Positions 6,597 through 13,408 of a DNA stretch of 13,408 bases are shown here, in pieces. The notes beneath the pieces are model-generated. The model was not told where the DNA came from. It saw only the letters and a program-made list of their open reading frames with translations, and searched no databases. A program made the translations under genes and the position numbers. How positions within the stretch are numbered: the first letter of the stretch is position 1; every line of letters starts with the position of its first letter. The DNA is from Oxalobacteraceae bacterium UBA4003 (GTDB taxonomy: Bacteria; Pseudomonadota; Gammaproteobacteria; Burkholderiales; Burkholderiaceae_D). The stretch lies in contig DGBN01000039.1 of the NCBI GenBank assembly GCA_002384815.1, positions 10,401 through 23,808 of the forward strand. The letters are read 5' to 3'.

Positions 6597-6632
6597 AAAA
6601 GGCGGTACGCAATGAAATGCGTACCGCCTTTT
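6597..6632. terminator. Strong bidirectional intrinsic terminator
   Basis: AAAAGGCGGTACGCA (6597-6611) and TGCGTACCGCCTTTT (6618-6632) form a perfect 15-bp stem with loop ATGAAA. A TTTTTT run follows on the minus strand and TTTT ends the stem on the plus strand, so it can end both the permease gene and, at lower efficiency, the aldo/keto reductase gene. Confidence 0.9.
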
Positions 6633-6638
6633 AAACTA

Positions 6639-7979
6639 TTAAACCAGAATCAACCATAAAATCATGGTGAAGATGATGGTTACCAATCCCTGCATTAAAG
6701 TAGCCATCGTTTGTGCTTTATAGGCATCGTTAACTTTGAGCCCACTAAACTCAGTAACAACCCAGAAGAAGCTGTCGTTGACATGACTCACTGTCATTGC
6801 GCCTGCTCCGATTGCCATAACGACTAACGCAAGTGGTACGGCGCCTTCAATGCCCATCGTTGGTAACAGCGGTGCAATAAGTGATGATGTGATGACAAGT
6901 GCTGCAGTTGATGAGCCCTGAGCTGTTTTTAAAGCAGCGGCAATAAGAAATGGGATAAGTAAGAATAAGACACCGCTAAATGAATCGATGAAACTCCAGC
7001 CTTGAATCATGTCACCTATGCCGGTTTCTTTAATCACCTTACCAAATGCGCCACCAGCACCTGTAATAAGCAAAATAGGTGCGGCATCTAATAATGCTGC
7101 GCCTATCCACTTTGTTAACGTTTCCTCATCATATTTAGGCAACAGGAACATTGCGGCGACAACGCCAGCGATGAGTGCAATAACAGGTTGACCTAAGAAG
7201 TTGAAAAAGCTTGCTACCGTTCCGTCCACTTTCAAGAAACTGAGAACAGAACCGATCCCAATTAAAGTAATTGGTAAGACAATGGGTAAAAACGCTGCGA
7301 AAGTAGACGGCATTTTTCCGAATGATTTGACGATTTCATCGTAATCCAAGTCGTCGCCAAAATCTTCTACGTCGATTTTACTAGCGACTCTTGTTGCCCA
7401 AAAATAGCCAACAACAGTAGCGGGGATCGCAACGATTAAACCGAATAAAATAATAGTGCCTAAGAAGTTCTCAGCACCAATATTTCCAGCTGCTGCAATC
7501 GGACCTGGCGTTGGAGGAACAAGATTATGCGTTGCATATAAGCCAGTTGCCAGTGCGACAGACATCGAAGCAAGTGCGACATTTGCCTTCTTTGCTAATG
7601 CTTTTCTTAGACTATTCAAGATAACGAATCCTGAGTCACAAAAGACAGGAATCGACACGATGTAACCAATTAAACTCATCGCAAGCTGTGGATTTTTCGG
7701 ACCGACAATTCGAAGTACAACTTCTGCCATGCGGAGTGCCGCACCGGTTTTTTCTAAAATTATGCCGATGATCGTCCCGAAAACGATGACAAGGCCAATC
7801 CCACCCATTAATCCACCAAAGCCGCTATTAATATTTTCAACGACTTTCGCCAGTGGCATACCAGAAGCAATTCCGACGAATAATGTCCCCAACATCAGGG
7901 ATAAAAACGGATGTAACTTGAATTTCGATGTTGCGACAATAATTAAGAAAACACCGATGATTAATATAGCGAATAACAT
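6639..7979 (-). CDS. GntP-family permease (gluconate or related sugar acid), probably acquired
   Basis: This 446-residue polytopic protein has some 12 hydrophobic segments and the GntP-family landmarks: 'SIPVFCDSGFVILNSL' about a third of the way in, 'ATHNLVPPTPGPIAAA', the acidic cytoplasmic loop DVEDFGDDLDYDEI, and 'GAMTVSHVNDSFFWVV' near the C-terminus. The family are H+ symporters for gluconate, and some members take other sugar acids or glycerate; no kinase or dehydrogenase lies beside it to settle the substrate. The start at 7979 is supported by GGGGAAG seven bases upstream. Codon use is unlike every neighbour: Leu is often TTA, Gly often GGA/GGT, and only about 42% of the first 50 codons end in G or C (hand count). 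This suggests horizontal transfer, probably from a Bacillales-type donor. It is a stand-alone unit with its own terminator. Confidence 0.92.
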   Translation of the reverse strand: MLFAILIIGVFLIIVATSKFKLHPFLSLMLGTLFVGIASGMPLAKVVENINSGFGGLMGGIGLVIVFGTIIGIILEKTGAALRMAEVVLRIVGPKNPQLAMSLIGYIVSIPVFCDSGFVILNSLRKALAKKANVALASMSVALATGLYATHNLVPPTPGPIAAAGNIGAENFLGTIILFGLIVAIPATVVGYFWATRVASKIDVEDFGDDLDYDEIVKSFGKMPSTFAAFLPIVLPITLIGIGSVLSFLKVDGTVASFFNFLGQPVIALIAGVVAAMFLLPKYDEETLTKWIGAALLDAAPILLITGAGGAFGKVIKETGIGDMIQGWSFIDSFSGVLFLLIPFLIAAALKTAQGSSTAALVITSSLIAPLLPTMGIEGAVPLALVVMAIGAGAMTVSHVNDSFFWVVTEFSGLKVNDAYKAQTMATLMQGLVTIIFTMILWLILV

Positions 7980-8010
7980 GCAACTTCCCCAGTCCTATCA
8001 GAATGGCCCG

Positions 8011-8016
8011 ATTATA
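8011..8016 (-). promoter_or_regulatory. Candidate -10 box for the gntP-family gene
   Basis: The minus strand reads TATAAT, a perfect consensus, 31 bases before the start codon. The -35 region at 17 bases is poor (AAGCAG). An alternative pair, TTGAGT with TAAAAT at 19-base spacing, lies farther upstream around 8050-8080. The 166-base stretch 7980-8145 otherwise shows no gene. Confidence 0.4.
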
Positions 8017-8145
8017 AATGTTAGAGGTGCTTGCTGCTTGTTAGTACGATTTTATTCATCTCCTAGAGGTCTTACTCAAGTGACATTGATTGCTGATAAT
8101 GCCTGCAGTGAAATGTTTGCACGGTTTTTCTTGATCTTGAGGGAT

Positions 8146-8736
8146 TCAATCAGGTGTGCTGCGATCTTCCAGCGCACCACGCAATAAATCAAAAGCCTGC
8201 CGCGTAAATGCATCTGCCAGACTGCATTTCATTTTCAGCAGCAAGCTAACTGCATCACCATATTGCGCATCCAGCACAGTCACATCATATTGCTCGCACA
8301 GTCGGCGTAATGTTGACTCATCGGCGAACTGTACTACCAGGCACCGTTCGCACATAGCCTCTACAGGAATCAGTTCGGCTGTCTTGATCGCTTCTGAAAT
8401 CGCTTGACCATAAGCACGTGTCAAGCCACCAGCACCGAGCTTGATGCCGCCCCAGTAACGCACGACCACCGCCAGCACATTGAATACATCCTTGTGCACC
8501 AGCACGTTGTACATCGGTCGCGCTGCCGTGCCTGACGGTTCGCCGTCATCATCCAGACCTGAATCGCCATCGCATATCAGCACCCAGCAGAAATGTACGG
8601 CGTTCGGATGTTCTGCACGCAATGCCAATAGCTTTGCACGCGCTTCGGCGCGTGTGGTTAGCGGATACAGCAAGCCTATGAAGCGGCTCTTCTTGATCTC
8701 GATTTCGGCGGTGACAGGTGCAGCAAGTTGATGCAT
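8146..8736 (-). CDS. yigZ: YigZ / IMPACT (UPF0029) family protein
   Basis: This 196-residue protein has the conserved UPF0029 segments: EIKKSRFIG near the N-terminus, DDDGEPSGTAARPM (62-75), and 'VVVRYWGGIKLGAGGLTRAYGQA' (~90-112). The C-terminal third is the smaller alpha/beta domain. Bacterial members are soluble and of unclear biochemical role; the eukaryotic relative IMPACT regulates the eIF2alpha kinase GCN2. The ATG at 8736 is the only reasonable start, since an in-frame TAA lies 21 bases upstream, but there is no clear ribosome site. It lies downstream of the anti-sigma gene in the same direction with 60 bases between, so read-through from sigF-nrsF is possible. Confidence 0.88.
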   Translation of the reverse strand: MHQLAAPVTAEIEIKKSRFIGLLYPLTTRAEARAKLLALRAEHPNAVHFCWVLICDGDSGLDDDGEPSGTAARPMYNVLVHKDVFNVLAVVVRYWGGIKLGAGGLTRAYGQAISEAIKTAELIPVEAMCERCLVVQFADESTLRRLCEQYDVTVLDAQYGDAVSLLLKMKCSLADAFTRQAFDLLRGALEDRSTPD

Positions 8737-8796
8737 GCGTGTGGAAATAAATAGTTAAATTGGTGCGGAGTTGCTGCATTCTTTGCAAGTTCGAAA

Positions 8797-9438
8797 TCAC
8801 CAGCGTAAAACGCGCGGCCCTATCAGTGCACCTATGCCAGTAGGCACCAGTATGCCGAGCACATACCAGAAGCCTATAAACGGCGCTTCGATTTCCGGGC
8901 AATGGAAGGAATAGACCAAGGTCGCTATCGCACCCGCGGCAAAGCCTGCGCCAGCACCAGCCAGGTGTAAGCGCGTTGGTGCCAGACTGCGCATCACTTT
9001 CAGGATCGCCGCAAAAATCGGTAATGACAAGATCGCAATCAGTGACGAGCAATAGTGCCAGGTATCACCCCAAAAAAGCGTGGCCCGTTCTTGTGGCGCG
9101 GCACTCATTAACGTCGCAGTCGCCGCTATCCATATCATTACAACAGGCGCAGCGATCAAGAGAGGCAACATCGTGGTCCGTACACCGGGTGAGGAAAGAC
9201 GAACAACGGTCATCCAGCCCGCACCCGCAAGCGCGATGACAAATGCCATCTTGATCCAGAACGCAGGCAGCATCGTAAATTCAGCCATGTTCGGACGCAG
9301 ACCCAGGGTCGTCAACATGATGACGGTGCTTGCCACTATGCCTAGTGCGACTAGCATAAGAAAGCGGCCCACCGGTACCTTGGATGCGGCAACATCCGGC
9401 CCACTGGCCAGCATGGTGATCAAGTCGTCTGTTTTCAT
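8797..9438 (-). CDS. nrsF: NrsF (DUF1109) anti-sigma-F factor, membrane protein
   Basis: This 213-residue protein has a short soluble N-terminus (~24 residues) followed by six hydrophobic segments, the DUF1109/NrsF layout. NrsF proteins hold SigF at the membrane and release it under heavy-metal or oxidant stress. There are exactly two cysteines, Cys130 (WHYCSS) and Cys180 (FHCPE), both beside membrane segments; in Caulobacter NrsF two cysteines at nearly the same positions are, as I recall, needed for signal sensing. Its ATG overlaps the sigF stop by four bases (ATGA), the usual coupling of a sigma factor to its antagonist. It probably senses hypochlorite or another thiol-reactive signal at the periplasmic face. 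Confidence 0.9.
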   Translation of the reverse strand: MKTDDLITMLASGPDVAASKVPVGRFLMLVALGIVASTVIMLTTLGLRPNMAEFTMLPAFWIKMAFVIALAGAGWMTVVRLSSPGVRTTMLPLLIAAPVVMIWIAATATLMSAAPQERATLFWGDTWHYCSSLIAILSLPIFAAILKVMRSLAPTRLHLAGAGAGFAAGAIATLVYSFHCPEIEAPFIGFWYVLGILVPTGIGALIGPRVLRW

Positions 9439-10025
9439 GATTTACTCCGTAATTTCTCTGCCAATGCTTTCAAGCCGCGGTGCACGGCGACCTTCACGGA
9501 TGCCTCCGATATATTCAATGCCTGCGATGTTTCACGTACGGACCAGCCATCGATCTTGGTATGCATGATGGCGGCGCGTTGCTGCTCAGGCAGCAATTCC
9601 AGCAATTTCCCCAGATCGCGCTGTGCCTCATGGGCATCGGCATCTGCCGTGGAAAACAATTCATTTTCGTCATCCAGCACATCATTTTGCATCTCGCGTC
9701 TGGCATAACGGCGCAGCCAGTCAATCAATTTGTACTTCGCGATCGCATACAGCCAGGCAGTCAAGGGCGCGTTCGGGTCATACGTCATGCGCTGGTTATG
9801 TATCGCCAGCAACGATTCCTGCAGCAAATCTTCCACTTCATCCGGCCACCGACTTAATCGGCGGCGCAGAAAGGCGCGCAAATACGTTGCTGTTGCCTGC
9901 AAAAAATCACGATATGCCGCTTCATCGCCAGTCAGACCTTGCAGCAGTAATGCATGCAGCCGCACTTCAATCAGCTCATTGCGTGCGTTGCCATTCGGCT
10001 TGTCTCTATTGGGTATTCGTTGCAT
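9435..10025 (-). CDS. sigF: ECF-type RNA polymerase sigma factor, SigF family
   Basis: This 196-residue sigma factor has region 2 at about 35-108 (EVEDLLQESLLAIHNQR then LTAWLYAIAKYKLIDWLRR) and region 4 at about 140-192 (LLPEQQRAAIMHTKIDGWSVRETSQALNISEASVKVAVHRGLK), joined by an acidic linker (DVLDDENELFSTADADAHE). The partner gene nrsF overlaps its stop, which identifies the NrsF-controlled SigF group. The start at 10025 (ATG) is chosen over a GTG at 10043; neither has a good ribosome site. It is divergent from the operon at 10154-12705, whose promoter matches the known SigF consensus, so it is the likely activator of that operon. I found no equally good SigF motif in front of sigF itself. 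Confidence 0.9.
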   Translation of the reverse strand: MQRIPNRDKPNGNARNELIEVRLHALLLQGLTGDEAAYRDFLQATATYLRAFLRRRLSRWPDEVEDLLQESLLAIHNQRMTYDPNAPLTAWLYAIAKYKLIDWLRRYARREMQNDVLDDENELFSTADADAHEAQRDLGKLLELLPEQQRAAIMHTKIDGWSVRETSQALNISEASVKVAVHRGLKALAEKLRSKS

Positions 10026-10092
10026 CCAGGCTTTCGGTAACACCGTTTACAAAATAAATTTTCTTGATACTGAAATTATTTTCACTTTTCCT

Positions 10093-10118
10093 GTAACCAA
10101 ATTTCAGCCTGCTGCGAA
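10093..10118 (+). promoter_or_regulatory. SigF-dependent promoter (GTAACC-N16-CGAA)
   Basis: GTAACC (10093-10098) and CGAA (10115-10118) are separated by exactly 16 bases, an exact match to the Caulobacter SigF promoter consensus as I recall it. It lies 35 bases before the DUF1223 start and points along the operon that carries the MsrP-type reductase, beside the sigF gene itself. The implied start of transcription is near 10125. Confidence 0.82.
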
Positions 10119-10153
10119 CTACCTTGTACATCACTTGCTGAAACCGCTCGCAC

Positions 10154-10957
10154 ATGAAATCAACTGCATATATAAAGCTCTTTGCCATGACCGCCGCAAG
10201 CTGTGCATTTTTCATCGCGCCGTCATCGTATGCCGGTAATGCCTGTGAAGTCAAAAGCGGCGCGACGACTGCAGCGCTGGTCGAACTCTACACCAGCGAG
10301 GGTTGTTCCAGCTGTCCTCCTGCGGATAAACAATTGAGTCGTTTGCGACAACAAAGCGACGCCAACGCAGTGATCGTGCCTTTGGCCTTGCATGTCAGTT
10401 ACTGGGATGCGATAGGCTGGCAGGATGTCTTTGCACAAAAGGCTTTTGATGCTCGCCAGAGGCAATTGCTGACGAATCGCAAAAATCGTGTGGTCTACAC
10501 GCCGCAGTTCTTTGTTAACGGCACGGAACTGCGCGGCTGGCAAAACAATTTGCCGAAACAGATACGTCAGATCAATGCGCAACTTGCACCGTTGACGATC
10601 ACATTGAAATCCAACGCTCTGGCAGATAACAGGATCACTGTGAACGCCGACGTGACCGCGCACGATGCCAAAACCAGTGGCGCACTGTATCTGGCCATCA
10701 GTGAAAGTGCGCTGACTTCACGCGTGCTGCGCGGTGAGAACAGCGGCGTCACGCTAACACATGACGATACTGTGCGGCTGTGGTTCGGCCCTGTACCTCT
10801 GGTGCAAGGCAGTGGCCGCCTGCAGCAGGATGTGAATATTCCAGTCGGATGGAAACGCGACCAACTGCAAGCGGTGGCTTTTGTGCAGGATCAAGCGAGC
10901 GGCAATGTGCTGCAGGCAGTTAGCACTGCGCAGTGCAAGCAATCGAAAGGATTGTGA
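10154..10957 (+). CDS. DUF1223 thioredoxin-like periplasmic protein
   Basis: This 267-residue protein begins with a Sec signal peptide (likely cleavage after SSYA27). The mature part has the DUF1223 thioredoxin-like fold: 'VELYTSEGCSSCPPAD' with the CxxC pair Cys51/Cys54, followed by 'VYTPQFFVNG', which supplies the cis-proline loop. The C-terminal ~110 residues are a beta-rich domain (TITLKSNALADNRITVNADV onward). It should be a periplasmic thiol-disulfide protein; partner and direction of electron flow are unknown. It is the first gene after the SigF promoter and its stop overlaps the cytochrome start (TGATG), so it belongs to the reductase operon. Two further cysteines lie near the new N-terminus (Cys31) and the C-terminus (AQCKQ). 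The ribosome site is weak. Confidence 0.88.
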   Translation: MKSTAYIKLFAMTAASCAFFIAPSSYAGNACEVKSGATTAALVELYTSEGCSSCPPADKQLSRLRQQSDANAVIVPLALHVSYWDAIGWQDVFAQKAFDARQRQLLTNRKNRVVYTPQFFVNGTELRGWQNNLPKQIRQINAQLAPLTITLKSNALADNRITVNADVTAHDAKTSGALYLAISESALTSRVLRGENSGVTLTHDDTVRLWFGPVPLVQGSGRLQQDVNIPVGWKRDQLQAVAFVQDQASGNVLQAVSTAQCKQSKGL

Positions 10958-11556
10958 TGCAGACGGATAAAAATTCCATTATTCATCCGCGCTGGTTGCG
11001 CGCCACACATTGGCTCAATGCCCTCGCGGTGGTGCTACTGGTTACCAGCGGCTGGCGCATCTATAACGCCGCGCCATTTTTTCCTTTCACGATTCCAGCG
11101 AATCTGACCTTGGGCGGTTGGCTGGGCGGCGCCTTGCAGTGGCACTTCTTCGCGATGTGGTTATTGCTGTTGAATGGCATTGCATATTTGCTGATCAATT
11201 TTTTCTCCGGACGTTTGCGCAGACAGTTCTTCCCCTTGTCGCCACGCGCATTTGTGCAAGACATGGCAGCGGCACTCAAAGGCAAGCTGGCACACGCCGA
11301 TTCGCGCAAGTACAACACGGTACAGCGCGCCGCCTATCTGTTCGTCATGGTCGATATCGTGTTGATTGTGTTGTCCGGTCTGGTGTTGTGGAAGCCTGTG
11401 CAGTTTCCCTTATTGCGTGAACTGATGGGAGGTTATGAAGCAGCGCGCCGCGTACATTTCTTTGCGATGACTGCGCTGGTCGGATTTGTCGCCGTGCATT
11501 TGGCGATGGTGGCTTTGGTGCCGCGCACCTTGCTGGCGATGATACGCGGACGTTAA
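10957..11556 (+). CDS. yedZ1: b-type cytochrome membrane subunit (YedZ1-like, cytochrome b561/Ni-Fe hydrogenase type)
   Basis: This 199-residue protein has four main membrane helices and four candidate haem-ligand histidines: His18 (RATHWLN), His63 (QWHFFAMW), His167 (RRVHFFAM) and His181 (AVHLAMV), as expected for a di-haem cytochrome b of the b561 / hydrogenase-cytochrome fold. This differs from MsrQ (YedZ), the usual partner of MsrP. It should pass electrons from quinol or the respiratory chain to the periplasmic molybdoenzyme encoded next. The start at 10957 is preferred to 10933 because it overlaps the DUF1223 stop and has AAAGGA six bases upstream. The gene symbol is by analogy with Azospira YedZ1. 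Confidence 0.85.
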   Translation: MQTDKNSIIHPRWLRATHWLNALAVVLLVTSGWRIYNAAPFFPFTIPANLTLGGWLGGALQWHFFAMWLLLLNGIAYLLINFFSGRLRRQFFPLSPRAFVQDMAAALKGKLAHADSRKYNTVQRAAYLFVMVDIVLIVLSGLVLWKPVQFPLLRELMGGYEAARRVHFFAMTALVGFVAVHLAMVALVPRTLLAMIRGR

Positions 11557-11581
11557 TACAGCAACGCCAAGGACAACAAAC

Positions 11582-12355
<774 letters not shown>

Positions 12356-12441
12356 GCAACATGCAGTGCAGTTGCCCTGAAGTTTCAAGGAGTAGCAATT
12401 CCCCCGCAGTTCTTTATTAATTTAATCAAAGGAAAATCATC

Positions 12442-12705
12442 ATGAAAACAATTACTACCGCAGCTCTCTCCGCTTGCCTGTTGATGTCCGGCGCTGCTTT
12501 CGCTCAGGATGCAATGAAGAAAGACGGCATGGCCCACGATGGCATGGCGAAAGACAGTATGTCCAAGGATGCGATGAAGAAGGATCACATGGGCAAGGAC
12601 AGCATGTTGAAAGATGCGATGAAGAAAGATCACATGGCAAAAGACGGAATGAAGAAGGACGGTATGGGTAAGGACGCCATGTCAAAAGACGAAATGAAAA
12701 AATAA
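12442..12705 (+). CDS. mrpX: Methionine-rich periplasmic pentad-repeat peptide (MrpX-like)
   Basis: This 87-residue protein has a Sec signal peptide (cleavage likely after AFA21). The mature 66 residues are Gln22 plus thirteen uninterrupted pentads of the form D-x-M-x-(K/H), for example DAMKK, DGMAK, DHMGK. It holds 13 Met, 13 Asp, 17 Lys, 3 His, one Glu, and no Cys or aromatic residue. This fits MrpX of Azospira suillum, a periplasmic Met-rich peptide oxidised by hypochlorite and regenerated by the YedY1/YedZ1 pair. It follows the reductase gene by 86 bases and has AAAGGAAA eight bases before the start. No separate SigF promoter is visible, so read-through from 10093 is the likely source of transcript. 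Because Met, His and Asp also bind copper, a metal-binding role cannot be excluded. Confidence 0.87.
   Translation: MKTITTAALSACLLMSGAAFAQDAMKKDGMAHDGMAKDSMSKDAMKKDHMGKDSMLKDAMKKDHMAKDGMKKDGMGKDAMSKDEMKK
12553..12642 (+). repeat. 45-bp internal tandem duplication in the pentad-repeat gene
   Basis: Bases 12553-12597 and 12598-12642 encode near-identical three-pentad blocks (DSMSK-DAMKK-DHMGK and DSMLK-DAMKK-DHMAK) and are similar at DNA level. This suggests the array grew in 45-bp steps as well as 15-bp steps. Confidence 0.8.
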
Positions 12706-12713
12706 GCATGAAA

Positions 12714-12748
12714 AAAGCCTGTATCAATTGGCGACTGATGCAGGCTTT
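12714..12748. terminator. Bidirectional intrinsic terminator between the Met-rich peptide gene and ettA
   Basis: AAAGCCTGTATCA (12714-12726) and TGATGCAGGCTTT (12736-12748) form a 13-bp stem with one wobble pair and a 9-base loop. On the minus strand a TTTTTT run follows, a strong terminator for ettA; on the plus strand the tail TTTCTAGTTCTT is weaker and would end the reductase operon. Confidence 0.85.
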
Positions 12749-12791
12749 CTAGTTCTTCAGACTGATGCGACTACTGGCGCGTCAGCAATGA

Positions 12792-13408
12792 TCAAGTCGT
12801 CAAAGGCTTGTAACGAATCCGCTTGGGCTTCGCACCTTCTTCACCCAGACGCTTGCGTTTGTCGGCTTCATATTCCTGATAATTGCCATCGAAGAACGCT
12901 ACTTGCGAATTGCCTTCGAAGGCAAGGATGTGGGTCGCGATGCGATCGAGGAACCAGCGATCGTGCGAGATCACCATCACGCTGCCGGCAAATTCCAGCA
13001 GGGCGTCTTCCAGCGCGCGCAGCGTTTCCACGTCCAGATCGTTGGACGGTTCATCCAGCAGCAGGACGTTGCCGCCCTTGAGCAGAGTCTTTGCCAGATG
13101 CAGACGGCCGCGTTCACCGCCGGACAGATTGCCGACGATTTTTTGCTGGTCGCCACCCTTGAAGTTGAAGCGGCCGAGGTAAGCGCGCGATGGCATTTCG
13201 AAACGTCCCACACTCAGAATATCGGCTCCGCCGGAGACGTCTTCGAATACGGTTTTGTTGTTGGCGAGATCGTCGCGTGACTGATCGACCAGCGAAACTT
13301 TCGCCGTTTGTCCGACGACGACTTCGCCGCTGTCCGGCTTGTCGAGGCCGGCGATCATTTTGAACAGTGTCGATTTACCGGCACCGTTGGGGCCGATGAT
13401 GCCGACGA
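12792..13408 (-). CDS. ettA: EttA, ABC-F energy-dependent translational throttle protein, 5' truncated by the window edge
   Basis: The visible 204 residues are the second ATP-binding domain and C-terminus of EttA. They contain Walker A GPNGAGKST at the window edge, signature LSGGERGRLHLAKTL, Walker B 'VLLLDEPSNDLD', and the switch His in VISHDRWFLDRIATHIL. The EttA-specific stretches 'MPSRAYLGRFNFKGGDQQK' and the C-terminal EPKRIRYK-like end (AKPKRIRYKPLTT) match E. coli EttA closely. The protein binds the ribosomal E site and couples early elongation to the ATP/ADP ratio. A small departure is Ser in place of the usual Thr in the Walker B neighbour (DEPSNDLD). The gene continues beyond the window; it ends at its own hairpin terminator. 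Confidence 0.95.
   Translation of the reverse strand, partial: VGIIGPNGAGKSTLFKMIAGLDKPDSGEVVVGQTAKVSLVDQSRDDLANNKTVFEDVSGGADILSVGRFEMPSRAYLGRFNFKGGDQQKIVGNLSGGERGRLHLAKTLLKGGNVLLLDEPSNDLDVETLRALEDALLEFAGSVMVISHDRWFLDRIATHILAFEGNSQVAFFDGNYQEYEADKRKRLGEEGAKPKRIRYKPLTT

Noticed and set aside
12356..12441. AAGGAG (near 12390) between the reductase and the Met-rich peptide genes, as if before a small gene
   Set aside because: No ATG, GTG or TTG follows at a usable distance with an open frame; the true start at 12442 has its own ribosome site.
12508..12702. Period-15 DNA repeat that could be mistaken for a CRISPR or minisatellite array
   Set aside because: The period is explained by the five-residue coding repeat; units are contiguous with no spacers and variation is mostly at the free codon positions.

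Overview
The window looks like a chromosomal segment of a betaproteobacterium, most likely Oxalobacteraceae (Herminiimonas/Janthinobacterium-like). This is inferred from protein resemblance and moderate-to-high GC, not from a marker gene. It carries 15 protein genes, two of them cut by the window edges. I found no rRNA, tRNA, CRISPR array, transposase or integrase.

Layout. (1) 1-1694: the end of an ABC exporter half-transporter, translationally coupled to a DUF1854 gene. (2) 1742-2722: a nitronate monooxygenase-type flavoprotein, ending at a REP-like palindrome. (3) 2786-3560 (minus): a GDT1/UPF0016-type cation exporter behind a clear yybP-ykoY manganese riboswitch. (4) 3735-4058: a small charged protein of unknown function with a dyad in its upstream region. 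(5) 4082-4849 (minus): a phytanoyl-CoA dioxygenase-family enzyme. (6) 5045-5569: a zinc-ribbon/membrane-helix/glutaredoxin fusion. (7) 5648-6487: a YeaE-like aldo/keto reductase. (8) 6597-8145 (minus): a GntP-family permease with AT-rich, Firmicutes-like codon use, which looks horizontally acquired. (9) 8146-8736 (minus): a YigZ/IMPACT protein.

The most coherent system lies at 8797-12705. A sigma factor (SigF) and its membrane anti-sigma partner with exactly two cysteines (NrsF) are read leftward. Divergent from them is an operon of a DUF1223 thioredoxin-like periplasmic protein, a b-type cytochrome (YedZ1-like), a Tat-exported molybdopterin MsrP/YedY-type reductase, and an 87-residue secreted peptide whose mature part is one Gln plus thirteen exact D-x-M-x-(K/H) pentads. 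The operon is headed by an exact match to the SigF promoter consensus I recall (GTAACC-N16-CGAA). This matches the hypochlorite-scavenging scheme described in Azospira suillum (SigF/NrsF, MrpX, YedY1, YedZ1): the Met-rich peptide is sacrificially oxidised and then re-reduced using electrons from the membrane cytochrome. The DUF1223 gene heading the operon and the perfect pentad periodicity are the less familiar parts here.

The window ends (12795-13408, minus) in the C-terminal half of EttA, convergent with the peptide gene and separated from it by a shared hairpin terminator.

Two compositional discontinuities stand out. Third-codon-position GC falls sharply within the first ABC transporter gene near position 720, and the gntP segment differs clearly from both neighbours.
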